Assembly: GCA_963691705.1 (NCBI GenBank) | Contig: OY829539.1 | Coordinates: 52,302,327 to 52,366,326 of the forward strand | Direction: 5' to 3' | Source: Viola odorata | Lineage: Eukaryota; Streptophyta; Magnoliopsida; Malpighiales; Violaceae | Length of the DNA stretch: 64,000 bases | Part shown: positions 50,720 through 61,856 of the stretch, piece by piece | Layout of the letters: each line of letters starts with the position of its first letter | How positions within the stretch are numbered: position 1 is the stretch's first letter | The notes under the pieces: model-generated | Databases searched by the model: none | What the model saw: the letters and a program-made list of their open reading frames with translations, nothing else | What the model was told of the DNA's origin: nothing | Position numbers and translations under genes: made by a program

Positions 50720-52238
50720 TGATTGCATCGCATTTCATCATGTTTTATTGTCCATTTTCTAGTTATTTTGGACAGTAATTCTATTGATATTCCCTTTTAT
50801 TTCCCACATTTGATCAGGTCTGGTTTGGAGGCTGAATGAGAAGAGTTCACGAATTCTAGAGTTGAAGCTGTTTATTCGAGTCTAGGCCTGGATCTTGGCC
50901 TAGACAAGATCGTATCTGACGCAGTACGCTAACCAGAATCGTCTTGGCCTAGACTTCGGCCAAGACTCCTTTGCGATCAGACTGCAGCTTGGAGCGATTG
51001 AAGTATTTTCGGAGATGGACTCTCACAGCTGGCACGTAGCAGCTGTTCCGCTATTTTAGAGGGATCTGAAGACAATCTTATGTAGAATCCCGAATGGGAT
51101 CTCCCTCTCTATTATTTAGCGATTTAGTTTATGAACAATTAAATTGTAATTATCTTTTAGGATATTTTAGGAGTTTGAGTTGGATTGGGACAGAGGTTCT
51201 CATGGCTATTTTAGCTAAACATTATTCTCCTCTGTCGGCATCCAATCTCTGGACAAAAATAGCTACGCAATCCTTCTTTCTTAGTTCACCATTATCAAAT
51301 ACTTTGCTCCGAATTCATTTCGGATAGATATTATTTATGCAAGTTAATTTCTTTATCTTTTATCCATGAGTATGAGTAACTAAAACCCCATTCTTGGTAA
51401 GGGTGATGAGCTGAAGTTCTTAATGCAATCGTGAGACACAATCCGTTCTTCACAATCTCTTTCTTTGTATTTATTTATTCTTGAACTTAATCCATCGCTT
51501 ACTCACTAGAGCCAAGGTTTGATCATCCTTGTTCTCTAGGAGAGAAGAGTTGTAACCAGTCTAGAAGGAGAGGGAGTACCCGCCGGCTAGACGGAGTAGG
51601 TGACTAGTCTCGAGCAGACTAAAAGAATAGGTAAAATAGGTAGAGACCAGATTGACAACCTAGGAACTTAGCCTAGGTACTGTCTTCCCCTGCACCATTG
51701 AAGAGGTGAGCAACCATTCAAGACAGCAGTCAAACGGATAAACCCTTTAACCAGCAAGGTGTCCCTTGGCTAGGATTATCAGGAGAGGGAGTACCCGCCA
51801 GATAGTTTGAAGAGGAGGGAAGATAGGAGGGAAAAGGAGTTCCTCCCCTCTATAGCAGTACTATGAAGAAGAGATGAACATACTTCAGTCTATGATCGAT
51901 GCATGAGAACGCAAGCTCACCCATTGCCCTTACCTGGAATTCCGTATCACAAGACTTTTTCCCAATCTAGCCCGCAGTCTTGGCCTAGACTTCGGCCAAT
52001 ACTATTTTATATTTTAAACTGTTGTCATTATTTTCTGTTTTGTCTTTAGTTTCAGATAACACCCAACCAAAACTCAGTGACGAGGAAGTCAAACTCAAGA
52101 ACTACGTTTCCTAGAGGTCTCTGTGGACGATCCTCTTACCATCATCTACAAACCATTGTAGACAGTGATAAGTTGTATTTCTACCCCCAATTCCATACTT
52201 ATTTCACCCTTATATTTGACGTGTTCGACGCGCGGTCA
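50720..52238 (+). repeat. 5' LTR of the Athila element
   Basis: 1519 bp, TGATTGCATCGC to GACGCGCGGTCA. I saw no difference from the 3' LTR on reading. It contains three copies of the TCTWGGCCWAGA palindrome motif (near 50881, 50941 and 51977). The 77-codon frame at 51094-51327 recurs identically in the 3' LTR and is not considered a gene. Confidence 0.95.
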
Positions 52239-52243
52239 AATTT

Positions 52244-52261
52244 TGGCGCCGTTGCCGGGGA
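52244..52261 (+). other. Primer-binding site of the Athila element (tRNA-Asp)
   Basis: TGGCGCCGTTGCCGGGGA lies five bases after the LTR and is complementary to the 3' end of plant tRNA-Asp(GTC) including CCA. This is the characteristic Athila primer. Confidence 0.9.
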
Positions 52262-52310
52262 TCTCTAACGGTATTTGTAGTTTTTGTTTTATTTTATTTT
52301 ATGACAGTTG

Positions 52311-55300
52311 ATGACCAGGTCCTCAAGTAGAGAACAAGATTTGCTACCTATCAATCCCAATCTCACTAGGACCGAAGCACAGCTAAGGAAGCAAGCTCGA
52401 CTAAGAGCAGCCCAAGAAGAAAGCGGATCGGAAGGTTCTAACCCCGAATCAGAATATAGTCTAGACCACGGTCTTGGCCTAGATTCAGACCAAGACATGG
52501 CTGACCAGCAACCGGAGCCGACAATGAGGGAGCTGAATAAAACAGCTGAGCAGGAGACCTTTTCCTGCATCAATCTCCCTCCAGTAGCTAATGATTGGTC
52601 CATCAAGACCAACATGGTGACCAACCTCCCCAAGTTTTACGGCCATTCCAACGAAAACCCGTTCAAACACTTAAGAAACTTACATGTTCAGTGCGACATC
52701 ATGAAACCCACTATTGTAACCATGGAGAGGGCGAAGCTGAAGGCCTTTCCAAGCTCTCTAGAAGGGGGAGCTCAGAACTGGTTTTACAGTCTGCCTCATA
52801 ATACCATCAACACATGGGCGGAGATGTCCACCATGTTCCTCAACAAGTACTGGAATGCCACGAAGGCTGGCATAGCTAGGAAAGATATGGCCGCGATACA
52901 ACAAAGAAGCGGAGAAAGCTTCTCCGAATATCATCAAAGGTTCAGAGATTTGCAAGAAGTCTGCCCCACTCATGGCGTAGCAGACAACACTATGATACAA
53001 TATTTCTATGATGGGATGCTCCCAAGTTGCAAGGAAAAAGTTGATTCCGCCGCGAGCGGGGCATTACAAGATTTAACCGTCACAAGAGCAAAGATGTTGC
53101 TCCAGACATTGGCAGACAACTGCCAAAATAATACCATTTCGGATAGAAATGCCTCTCCTTCTTCTCTAAATTCAATTAATGTTGAACAAAAATTAGATGA
53201 TTTAACCGATATGATTAAATCCATTTCTGTTAATATTTCAGGTTCAATGACTTCAGGAAATCAAGAGCAAGTAGCCTCTGTTTGTGGGATATGCCAGCAA
53301 CAAGACCATCAGACCAACAACTGTTATATGGTCCAGCATCCAGAAGAGGTAACTCAAGTTAACGCCGCATATCCACAAAACCAAGGTAGCATGCTAAACT
53401 ATCCTCAAGGAAGCAACCAATATGCATGGAGATCACACCCAAACTTCAGATGGAAAGACCCAGTCCCTCCAAATCAGAATCAGAATCAAGGTGTACCCCA
53501 GCAGCAACAACAACCTCCTATCAACTTCCAACATTTCGTGCCGCGACCTCCAAATCAGAATTTTGGCCCGAATCTAGGCCAAGCTCCAAGCCAACCTCCT
53601 TTACCTCAACTACCACCTGCCCCTAGGCCTTTGCAGCTTACTGGCCCTTCAGTAGAGGACACGCTCAAGCAACTGATGGAGCTGCAGAAAAATCACATGC
53701 AATCCACACAGACCAGCTTGGCGGAGCTACAAAAGCAAATCACTCAAATAGCAAATCAAGGGAAGTTACCACCAACCACGGTAAATAATCCAGCCCATAA
53801 TGTGAGTGCTATAAGTTTGAGGAGTGGAGTGGTGTTGCCAGAAAGGAAAGGAGCGAAGACAGATGAGGAAATAAAGAAAATCGTTTCAGAAGATGTGGAA
53901 GAGGATGAGGAAGAAGAAGCTGAAGCAGAAGTAGTCTTGACCAAGACCCCGGCCAAGACTACCGTTACCGCAGAACCAGAGAAAAAAGAGCCTGTCTTGG
54001 CCAAGCCGCAGGACAAGCCCGACCAAAAGGAGGAGGTTATAGAAATCATTCCACCATTTCCCCCGAGATCTTCAAAAGAAAAAAGACAAGATGAAATGAG
54101 GGATTTCATGACTGTTTTTGGAAAAATAGCCGTGAATATTCCAATGTTGGATATAATTGCAAAAGTCCCTTCTTATGCTAAATTCCTTAAAGAATTGTGC
54201 ACTAATAAAAAGAGAATTGCAGGTGTAGAAAGGGTAAATTTATCCAACAACGTTTCAGCAGTACAACAACTCCCAGAGAAGTGCAAGGATCAAGGAACCT
54301 TCACAATTCCATGCCAAATAGGGAACAAAACCATTGAGAAAGCCCTCTGTGATTTAGGGGCTGGTATCAATGTAATGTCTCTAAGTGAATTCGAGACCTT
54401 GAAGATTGGAACCATGAAGGAGACTGACTTGGTGATACAGTTAGCTGATCGAACAATCATCCGACCTAAAGGAGTAGTGACTGATGTCCTGGTAATGGTA
54501 AATGATTTTATCTATCCAGTTGATTTTTATATAGTTGAGATGAATGTTCAATTGCCATCTTGTACCACTGACATTTTATTAGGAAGACCTTTCCTAAGAA
54601 CCTCAAAAGCAAAGATAGATTGCTTCGAAGGAAGCATAATTCTGGAATTTTGTGGAAGGACAATTAAGTTCAGCATTTCAGATGCTTTAAAACACCCAAA
54701 CGACTTGCATTGTGTTAGTTTTTTGGATGTTTTGGATCCAATTACAGAAGAAATAGCTGACATTTATCATAACGATCCCCTTGAGTATGTTTTGACCAGG
54801 GGAATTTCCACTCAAACACTGCCAGAGCTAGAAGACCGCACTGGAGATCAGGGGGAACTCCAACAAATGGTGGACAGTTTGGCCGAACAAGAAGAAGAAG
54901 ACTTAGTCTTGGCCTCGATCTTGGCCAAAACGCCGGCCAAGACTGCCAACAAAAGAAGAAAAGTAGTTAATTGTCAATATGTGCAATCAACGAGTCCTAA
55001 ATTCTTACCTTCTGTCGTGCAGGCACCACAGTTAGAATTGAAATCCCTACCAGGTCACTTGAAGTACGTCTATCTAGGCCTAGATGACACACTACCCGTC
55101 ATAATTTCAGCCAAGCTATCAAGAATGGAAGAAGAGAAATTGATGGCTGTCTTGAAGGAACACAAGGAGGCGATTGGCTGGACGATGGCAGACATCAAGG
55201 GGATATCATCTAACATCTGTACCTACAAAATACATGTGGAAGAGGATAAGAAACCCATTCGGCAACCCCAGAGAAGATTAAACCCTCCTATGATGGAAGT

Positions 55301-57965
55301 TGTTAAGAAAGAAATAATTAAGTTGTTAGATTCGGGTGTTATTTATCCTATCTCAGATAGTAATTGGGTATCTCCTGTTCAGGTAGTCCCTAAGAAGACT
55401 GGAACAACAGTGATCGAAGGAGAAGATGGCGCTCAAAGAACAGCCAGAATTCAAAACGGATGGAGGGTATGTATTGACTACCGAAGGCTGAATCAAGTCA
55501 CTCGGAAGGACCACTTCCCGCTGCCTTTCATCGATCAAATGGTAGAGAGACTTACTGGAAAGTCTCACTACTGTTTCCTAGATGGATACTCGGGGTTTCA
55601 CCAAATCCCCGTTGCTCCCGAAGATCAACAAAAGACAACGTTCACTTGTCCATTTGGAACGTTTGCCTATAGGCGCATGCCGTTTGGGCTTTGTAATGCG
55701 CCAGCCACCTTTCAAAGGTGCATGGTAAGCATATTTTCTGAGTATGTTGAGAGAAGTATCGAAGTGTTTATGGACGACTTTACCGTGTATGGTAATGACT
55801 TCGACCAATGCTTACATAACTTAGAAAATATTTTAAAAAGATGTGTTGATACATGTTTAGTTTTAAACTTTGAAAAGTGCCATTTTATGGTAGATCAAGG
55901 GATTGTCCTTGGACATGTAGTCTCTAAGAAAGGCATTGAGGTTGATCAAGCCAAAATTGACATTATCAAGACCTTGCCTTACCCCTCATGCTTGCGTGAG
56001 GTTCGTAGTTTTCTTGGTCATGCAGGTTTCTACCGTAGGTTCATTAAGGACTTCTCAAAGGTGGCTGAACCGATGTGCAAGTTACTACAAAAAGAGGTGG
56101 AGTTCGACTTCAATGAAGCGTGCAAGAAGTCCTTCGAAGAGCTGAAGGAACGACTGACCACAGCACCAATCATCCAACCGCCAGACTGGAGCTTGCCGTT
56201 CGAGCTGATGTGCGATGCGAGTGATGCTGCTGTTGGCGCGGTTCTTGGCCAAAAGAAAGGGAAAGACCCCCACGTCGTCTACTATGCATCGAAGATGCTA
56301 GATGATGCCCAACGGAATTATACCACAACTGAAAAAGAACTCTTTGCAATAGTTTTTGCCCTGGAAAAATTTAGATCTTATTTATTGGGCACTAAAATTA
56401 TTGTATTTTCAGATCATTCCGCATTGAAATATCTTTTGGTTAAGCATGATGCTAAACCAAGATTAATCCGTTGGATTCTTCTTATGCAGGAGCACAATCT
56501 GGAAATTAAGGACAAGAGTGGAAGGGAAAATCTTGTAGCAGATCATCTAAGCCGTTGCCTAGCAAAGGGAGACACAAACGAGATCAAAGCAGAATTTCCA
56601 TATGAGAAGCTGTTTTCTGTCGCACTGTCTAGCCCGGAGTCTAGGCCTAGACTCCAGCCAAACCCGCGACCATGGTACGCTGAAATAGCGAATTACCTAG
56701 CAACAGGTAAACACTATGGTGACATGACTACCTATGAGAAGGTAAAGGTCAAGCATGACAGTAAGTATTATGTTTGGGATGATCCATATTTATGGAAGAT
56801 AGGATCCGATCAATTGCTAAGGAGGTGTGTACCTCAAAGTGAAACAAAATCCATTCTTGAATTCTGTCATTCCCAAGCATGTGGAGGCCACTTTGGTGCG
56901 AGAAGAACAGCCCTAAAAATCTTAGAGGCTGGTTTTTATTGGCCAACAATTTTTCAGGATAGTGCTCTATTTTGTAAAACTTGTTCGGCATGTCAAAAAG
57001 TGGGAAACATTAGTTCTCGAAATGAAATGCCTATGAATTTTATTCTTTCTTGTGAAATATTTGATATATGGGGCATAGATTTTATGGGACCTTTTCCTAC
57101 TTCTTTTGGCAACAGATATATTATTTTAGCTGTGGATTATGTATCAAAATGGATAGAGGCGAAAGCCACTAAAAATGATGATGCTAGAACTGTTATTTCC
57201 TTTATTAAAACTAATATCTTAAACAGATTTGGGATTCCTCGAGGGATCATTAGTGATCGAGGAACCCACTTCTGCAACAAGATTTTAACTTCTCTTTTCA
57301 GGAAATATGGCATCACACATAGGGTATCCACAGCCTATCACCCTCAAACAAACGGCCAAGCCGAAGTGTCAAATAGAGAGGTGAAGTCAGTCTTGGCCAA
57401 GACAGTAGGCCTAGACAGACGCGATTGGAGCCAGCGGTTAGATGACGCATTGTGGGCCTGTAGAACGGCCTACAAAGGACCAATCGGGATGACACCATAC
57501 AAGCTTGTCTATGGGAAGACATGTCACTTGCCAGTAGGATTGCAACACAAAGCGTATTGGGCAATACGAAAATGCAACCTAAGTTATGATGAGGCGGGCC
57601 AAGAAAGAAAATTACAACTCCACGAGCTAGAGGAGTTGAGGGACCTAGCCTATGACAATCAGTTGATTGTCAAGGTCAGAATGAAAGCTTACCACGACAA
57701 GAGAATTATTGGAAAACCTCTCCACACAGGGGAGAAAGTTCTTCTTTATAATTCCCGTTTTAAATTATTTCCTGGAAAATTACAAACTCGTTGGGAAGGC
57801 CCTTTTGTTATTACTAACATTTACCCGCATGGTGCAGTAGATATTAGGAATGAGAAAACAGGTGCCGAGCTCAAGGTGAACGGCCAGAGAGTGAAGCCGT
57901 TCTTTGAAAATTTTCAGAAAGATAAAGTTTCAGAAAAGGTGGACGAGCCGCCTCAAAACAACTGA
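52311..57965 (+). CDS. Athila gag-pol polyprotein, complete
   Basis: 1884 aa in one frame from ATG 52311 ([12 protein letters not shown]). Order: gag ([31 protein letters not shown]) at about residues 90-250; CCHC knuckle [14 protein letters not shown] at about 325; Gln/Pro-rich spacer; acidic linker; protease ([17 protein letters not shown]) at about 680. RT is at about 975-1230, with catalytic FMDDFTVYG. RNase H shows [19 protein letters not shown]. Integrase has [48 protein letters not shown] and [17 protein letters not shown], so all DDE residues are present. The residues [12 protein letters not shown] in integrase and [16 protein letters not shown] in linkers are encoded by copies of the dispersed palindrome. 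No stop or frameshift is visible, so it may be functional. Confidence 0.95.
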   Translation: MTRSSSREQDLLPINPNLTRTEAQLRKQARLRAAQEESGSEGSNPESEYSLDHGLGLDSDQDMADQQPEPTMRELNKTAEQETFSCINLPPVANDWSIKTNMVTNLPKFYGHSNENPFKHLRNLHVQCDIMKPTIVTMERAKLKAFPSSLEGGAQNWFYSLPHNTINTWAEMSTMFLNKYWNATKAGIARKDMAAIQQRSGESFSEYHQRFRDLQEVCPTHGVADNTMIQYFYDGMLPSCKEKVDSAASGALQDLTVTRAKMLLQTLADNCQNNTISDRNASPSSLNSINVEQKLDDLTDMIKSISVNISGSMTSGNQEQVASVCGICQQQDHQTNNCYMVQHPEEVTQVNAAYPQNQGSMLNYPQGSNQYAWRSHPNFRWKDPVPPNQNQNQGVPQQQQQPPINFQHFVPRPPNQNFGPNLGQAPSQPPLPQLPPAPRPLQLTGPSVEDTLKQLMELQKNHMQSTQTSLAELQKQITQIANQGKLPPTTVNNPAHNVSAISLRSGVVLPERKGAKTDEEIKKIVSEDVEEDEEEEAEAEVVLTKTPAKTTVTAEPEKKEPVLAKPQDKPDQKEEVIEIIPPFPPRSSKEKRQDEMRDFMTVFGKIAVNIPMLDIIAKVPSYAKFLKELCTNKKRIAGVERVNLSNNVSAVQQLPEKCKDQGTFTIPCQIGNKTIEKALCDLGAGINVMSLSEFETLKIGTMKETDLVIQLADRTIIRPKGVVTDVLVMVNDFIYPVDFYIVEMNVQLPSCTTDILLGRPFLRTSKAKIDCFEGSIILEFCGRTIKFSISDALKHPNDLHCVSFLDVLDPITEEIADIYHNDPLEYVLTRGISTQTLPELEDRTGDQGELQQMVDSLAEQEEEDLVLASILAKTPAKTANKRRKVVNCQYVQSTSPKFLPSVVQAPQLELKSLPGHLKYVYLGLDDTLPVIISAKLSRMEEEKLMAVLKEHKEAIGWTMADIKGISSNICTYKIHVEEDKKPIRQPQRRLNPPMMEVVKKEIIKLLDSGVIYPISDSNWVSPVQVVPKKTGTTVIEGEDGAQRTARIQNGWRVCIDYRRLNQVTRKDHFPLPFIDQMVERLTGKSHYCFLDGYSGFHQIPVAPEDQQKTTFTCPFGTFAYRRMPFGLCNAPATFQRCMVSIFSEYVERSIEVFMDDFTVYGNDFDQCLHNLENILKRCVDTCLVLNFEKCHFMVDQGIVLGHVVSKKGIEVDQAKIDIIKTLPYPSCLREVRSFLGHAGFYRRFIKDFSKVAEPMCKLLQKEVEFDFNEACKKSFEELKERLTTAPIIQPPDWSLPFELMCDASDAAVGAVLGQKKGKDPHVVYYASKMLDDAQRNYTTTEKELFAIVFALEKFRSYLLGTKIIVFSDHSALKYLLVKHDAKPRLIRWILLMQEHNLEIKDKSGRENLVADHLSRCLAKGDTNEIKAEFPYEKLFSVALSSPESRPRLQPNPRPWYAEIANYLATGKHYGDMTTYEKVKVKHDSKYYVWDDPYLWKIGSDQLLRRCVPQSETKSILEFCHSQACGGHFGARRTALKILEAGFYWPTIFQDSALFCKTCSACQKVGNISSRNEMPMNFILSCEIFDIWGIDFMGPFPTSFGNRYIILAVDYVSKWIEAKATKNDDARTVISFIKTNILNRFGIPRGIISDRGTHFCNKILTSLFRKYGITHRVSTAYHPQTNGQAEVSNREVKSVLAKTVGLDRRDWSQRLDDALWACRTAYKGPIGMTPYKLVYGKTCHLPVGLQHKAYWAIRKCNLSYDEAGQERKLQLHELEELRDLAYDNQLIVKVRMKAYHDKRIIGKPLHTGEKVLLYNSRFKLFPGKLQTRWEGPFVITNIYPHGAVDIRNEKTGAELKVNGQRVKPFFENFQKDKVSEKVDEPPQNN

Positions 57966-58522
57966 AGAAAAATTGAGAGTCAAGCCTAGGACTTAAAATA
58001 AGGGCGCTGCAAGGGAGGCAACCCTTGTGTCTTTTAAAATTTTAGGATGTAAATACTTGTTTTTGTCACATTTAATTTCCGGGTAGTTTTCGTTTTTGTG
58101 CAGGAAATTTAGTGTGGGGAAAATTGAAGTAGTCGTGGCCAAGATCTTGGCCAAGACTGAGAGCTAGACTGGCTAGCGTGTGAAGAGCCTCTTTTAAATA
58201 GTGAGACACGTGTCAGCTCAGCCTAATTAAGTCATTTAATTGCTTTTGGAACGGACAGCTCCAAAAATCAATTAAATTGAATTAATTAGGCAGCGTGGGA
58301 ATTAAAACCACCACCTCTGCACATTCTCTCCCACTCTGACACGATCTTCCCACGACCAATACAAATCAAACCTCTCCCACCTGAGATAACAGCATAAAAC
58401 CTTTCTCCTTCTTCTTCCCAAATCAAAATCGCACAGTACACGAAAAGCCCAAACACCCAGCCGTCCTTCGCCTTCAAAACAAACATCCGAAAATCCTTTC
58501 AGCTTCTTCTCCATCTCCAACA
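57966..58522 (+). other. Spacer between Athila gag-pol and the third ORF
   Basis: Non-coding spacer of 557 bp with two adjacent palindrome-motif copies at 58132-58159 and a pyrimidine-rich stretch before the next ATG. A splice acceptor for a subgenomic RNA could lie here; several CAG/TAG sites exist but none is decisive. Confidence 0.5.
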
Positions 58523-60730
58523 ATGACTGCACCCAGCCGTCCTTCGCCTTCAACCGTCCCTGCGGAGAGCGACGACCTCCGTGGAGCTGCGCCGACTGGA
58601 ATGCCGACCAACTCCACCGCCGCCGCACGTCGCCTGCTGGAGGCGCTGGAAGACGACGATTCTATGTCCTCCGAAGACGATTTACCCGAGGAATCAGAGG
58701 AAAGTGTCCAGGGAGCCGACCGAGCGGTGGTCGTTTCTGATGAGGACTCCGATGAAGTCCCTCTCGCGAAGAGGATGAAGACCTCTGCCCCGCCGACGAC
58801 TGGAGACAGAGAAGCCCGTCGAGCCAGCAGGCATGCAAAGAAGATGGCAGCTGCCGGAGCCTCTAACCCAGCTCCGACCACCGCTGCAAAGAAGAAACCC
58901 ACTCCCGCTTCTGCCGTGGACGACACCATTACCACACCACCACCGCCACCTCCGGCGAAGAAGAAATCAGCCACTGCGCCGCCCAAAAAGTCCGGGCGAG
59001 TCAAGCAGGTGGCTCACAAAAAGACACCGACTAAGAAGCCGGCGAAAACCCCAATTGCAGCTCGGTCCCCACCTCCGCCGACCCCTAATTCAGGCAAGAC
59101 CACTGCCGCTCCTTCCACTGCCAAGAGCAAAGGGAAACAGAAGGTGGTCGTGGAGAATTCAGATGAGGACGACGAAAACGATTTAGTCTTGGCCAAAACA
59201 GCGGCCAAGACTCCTAAGGTACGATCTCTTCCTCCTCTGCACACACTCAAGGGGTGGTTAACATTTGATACCCCAGACCATAAATCTAAGTTGCGTGATA
59301 TGCATGCCTGTGATATTCCTGCTTATGCTCGTTTGGAGTTTGATTTCTTGAATGAGATGGCTTTAGGGAATAAAATTAGGGAATATGTGTATGCTCTTGG
59401 TTGGGTACCTTTTATGTCTCTTGAGTGTGATGCTTATGTTGAGTTGTGTCTTGAGTTCCACACAACCTTTTGGTTTGATGAACCTGCCTTGTATGTTAGG
59501 GGTAGAGACAAACCTGATTTTGCAGCCCCCGAAATTGTTAATTTTAGGTTGTGTGACAAATGGAGCCACTTGTCTATTGATGCCTTTAATTCTCTGCTTG
59601 GATTTGCCTTTGGTGATGAGGCTATATTTGATTATCCCACTGATTGGGATAATAATGTAGCTTTTAGGGAAATTACGGGTGATCAAAATGCAAAATTTGA
59701 TAGGAATTCTAAGGCACACGCCATACTAAACCCTGCGCTTAGAATGCTCCATAGGGTCTTGTCTATCAACCTCTCGGGGAAGACAAAGGTCTCTGGAAAT
59801 TTAGCCAAGTCTGAATTGTTTCTGTTGTGGTGCATTTTGCACAAGAAAAAGGTCAACTTAGGCTTGTATTTGGTTGAAGTGTTGCATGCCCGTGAGTCCA
59901 AAACAAAACTGATCTTTGGGTCTTTGATAACTTGGCTTGCTATGCAAACTGCTAGTATAGATCCTATTGCTTCTGATTTACATTCATGGTGTTCCCCGAA
60001 AATCCTTGGTTTTAGATCCTTCGACCAAATGGGGCATTTCCATTTGGAAGGAGAGTTTGTTGCATGTAATACAGGATTTACGCCGGTTTCGGAGCACATT
60101 TTCTCGAAGAAGAATGGAGGGAAGTACAAGCTACGACCCATTATCATTCCAGGAGAAGAAGCAGAGGGCAATCTTGCCCAGGATCTAGGCCTAGACGCTG
60201 GCCAAGACACCCCCATTCCTGATGCTGCAGATGATCTAGGGCAAGACACCCGTCAAGATCCTCCTACCAGTAGCACCAGTGAGCCTCCAGCGTGGGCCAA
60301 GGAATTCCAAGCACGACAGCTGCTCATCCTTGAGCAGCAGAAGATAATTCTTGAGCGTCTAGACCAAGACAAGAATCAAGACCAGCCTCCCGCATCCAGC
60401 AGTGCAGAAGTGGCACCTCAATGGGCCCAATGTCTTAATGACAGGCAGGATGTCCTCCTTGAGCAGATGAAGCTCACCAGGACAAACGTCCTCCACGTAT
60501 ACCAGCACCTCGAGGCCCATTTCAAGCTCCTCAAAGACCTTCACGACAATCTAAGCTCAGACTCCGAGTCATCCGATGAGGAGGAAGTACCAGCACCATC
60601 ATCACAGCCCGCAAAGTCACCGCATCCATCAATGCGCCCTCCAGCTCCGAGAGATCCAAAGCCGAAGGACTCTCCTGCCTCTGATCTAGGCCAAGCCTCT
60701 GGCCAAGATCCCAAATCCCAAGCAACCTGA
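58523..60730 (+). CDS. Athila third ORF (ATHILA-domain, env-position protein)
   Basis: 735 aa, ATG 58523 (MTAPSRPSPSTVPAESDD). In Athila elements an extra ORF lies between pol and the 3' LTR. It is sometimes called env-like from its position, and its function is not established. The N-terminus (1-230) is Ala/Pro/Lys-rich and probably disordered. The centre (about 235-530) matches the ATHILA ORF family in style: DIPAYARLEFDFLNEMALG, FRLCDKWSHLSIDAFNSLLG, LFLLWCILHKKKVNLGLYL. The C-terminus is Gln/Asp/Pro-rich with coiled-coil-like parts (RQLLILEQQKIILERL; RQDVLLEQMKLTRTNVL). I see no signal peptide or clear membrane anchor, which argues against an envelope role. LAKTAAKT, LGLDAGQD and LGQASGQD map to palindrome-motif copies. 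Confidence 0.88.
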   Translation: MTAPSRPSPSTVPAESDDLRGAAPTGMPTNSTAAARRLLEALEDDDSMSSEDDLPEESEESVQGADRAVVVSDEDSDEVPLAKRMKTSAPPTTGDREARRASRHAKKMAAAGASNPAPTTAAKKKPTPASAVDDTITTPPPPPPAKKKSATAPPKKSGRVKQVAHKKTPTKKPAKTPIAARSPPPPTPNSGKTTAAPSTAKSKGKQKVVVENSDEDDENDLVLAKTAAKTPKVRSLPPLHTLKGWLTFDTPDHKSKLRDMHACDIPAYARLEFDFLNEMALGNKIREYVYALGWVPFMSLECDAYVELCLEFHTTFWFDEPALYVRGRDKPDFAAPEIVNFRLCDKWSHLSIDAFNSLLGFAFGDEAIFDYPTDWDNNVAFREITGDQNAKFDRNSKAHAILNPALRMLHRVLSINLSGKTKVSGNLAKSELFLLWCILHKKKVNLGLYLVEVLHARESKTKLIFGSLITWLAMQTASIDPIASDLHSWCSPKILGFRSFDQMGHFHLEGEFVACNTGFTPVSEHIFSKKNGGKYKLRPIIIPGEEAEGNLAQDLGLDAGQDTPIPDAADDLGQDTRQDPPTSSTSEPPAWAKEFQARQLLILEQQKIILERLDQDKNQDQPPASSSAEVAPQWAQCLNDRQDVLLEQMKLTRTNVLHVYQHLEAHFKLLKDLHDNLSSDSESSDEEEVPAPSSQPAKSPHPSMRPPAPRDPKPKDSPASDLGQASGQDPKSQAT

Positions 60731-61856
60731 GTTGCTTCAGCCCCCAGGTCGTGCTTTTCCTTTCTTTTACTTCTCTGTTTAGTTTTTCTTTTGTTTCTCT
60801 CCACACAATGAGGACATTGTAATGTTTAAGTGTGGGGAGGGTGTTAAATATGTCTTGTGTTTTTGTGAATATTGAATGTTTGTTTGTGTGTTTTGTGTCT
60901 GTTTTTGGGAGTCAAATTAGAGTGTGTTTTAAATTTTTAATGTCCAGTATAGAGTCAGTCATTGCATGATTTTTATTTGTATTTTTGTTGCATGTTTTGA
61001 ATCTGTTTTGTTGTGACATCCGAATCCCTGTTTTCTTGCTTAGATTGTTTAGTCTTTTGGTGGGATTGCACGTAGACACTTGCTAGGGAATACAATGCTT
61101 TAGTAACAGGGATGCACATGAGCGTAAATGATCAATGCCTAAGGGGCATTTAATCTTATGTTTCCCGAACGTTAGTCATCCATATGGTCGTAAGAACACC
61201 TAGCTAGGACCTTTATCTCTATTAGGGTGATGAGGTTTGCTGCCAGATTTGAGTGTGTCGATCTATTTGCTTGTAGTGTGAGACAAATAAGGTGTTGGAA
61301 TGCCATAGGACAGACATAGCAAAGGTGGAAGTCCCCGCTGAAAAGGACAAGCTCTGTCTATGTGATGCCGTGTCTATAAAACAGAAAAATATATCATATA
61401 AAAGACACATGATTTTTTTTTCGGAACAAAAATAAAAGAAAAAATATATCTATTTTGTCAAAGTGGTTTAAATGGCACCAGTCTTTAGGCACTTTTGAAT
61501 AGACGACACTTGGTGGGACTCAAATCTTTGGTGAACTCTATTGCCCTATACTTTATCCATCTTATCTAGTAGGGTGTCTTGATACCATGTGGAAGGTGTA
61601 TGTTCGGGGTATTGATCATTAGGGTGTCTTGATACCATGTGGAAGGTGTATGTTCGGGGTATTGATCATTCCTTGTTAGTCTTGCATTGGGTACTCTAGT
61701 GAAGTGTCTTGGCAGATCCAGTGGACGGGTAAGCAATCTGAAAATGAGAAAGTCCGAGGGGTCAGGATGTCTGTTTTGTTTTGATGTGTTTTTAATTTTT
61801 GTTGAGTCTTTGAGTCCGTATGCTTGGGGGCAAGCATTATTTAAGTGTGGGGAGTT
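60731..61856 (+). other. 3' non-coding region of the Athila element with polypurine tract
   Basis: 1126 bp, no gene. It contains a perfect 50-bp tandem duplication (61571-61670). It ends in AAGTGTGGGGAGTT, the polypurine tract directly before the 3' LTR; a related AAGTGTGGGGAGGG at 60828-60841 could be a second, internal tract. Confidence 0.7.
61571..61670. repeat. Perfect 50-bp tandem duplication
   Basis: The unit starting AGGGTGTCTTGATACCATGT occurs twice head to tail (61571-61620 and 61621-61670) with no mismatch, so the duplication is recent or conserved by copying. Confidence 0.95.

Noticed and set aside
51094..51327. 77-codon frame present identically at 51094-51327 and 62231-62464
   Set aside because: It lies in the Athila LTR and is duplicated only because the LTR is; no homology recognised.
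58474..59004. 176-codon antisense frame over the start of the Athila third ORF
   Set aside because: It mirrors the Ala/Pro/Lys-rich coding strand (glycine- and serine-rich low-complexity translation); no domain and no independent signals.
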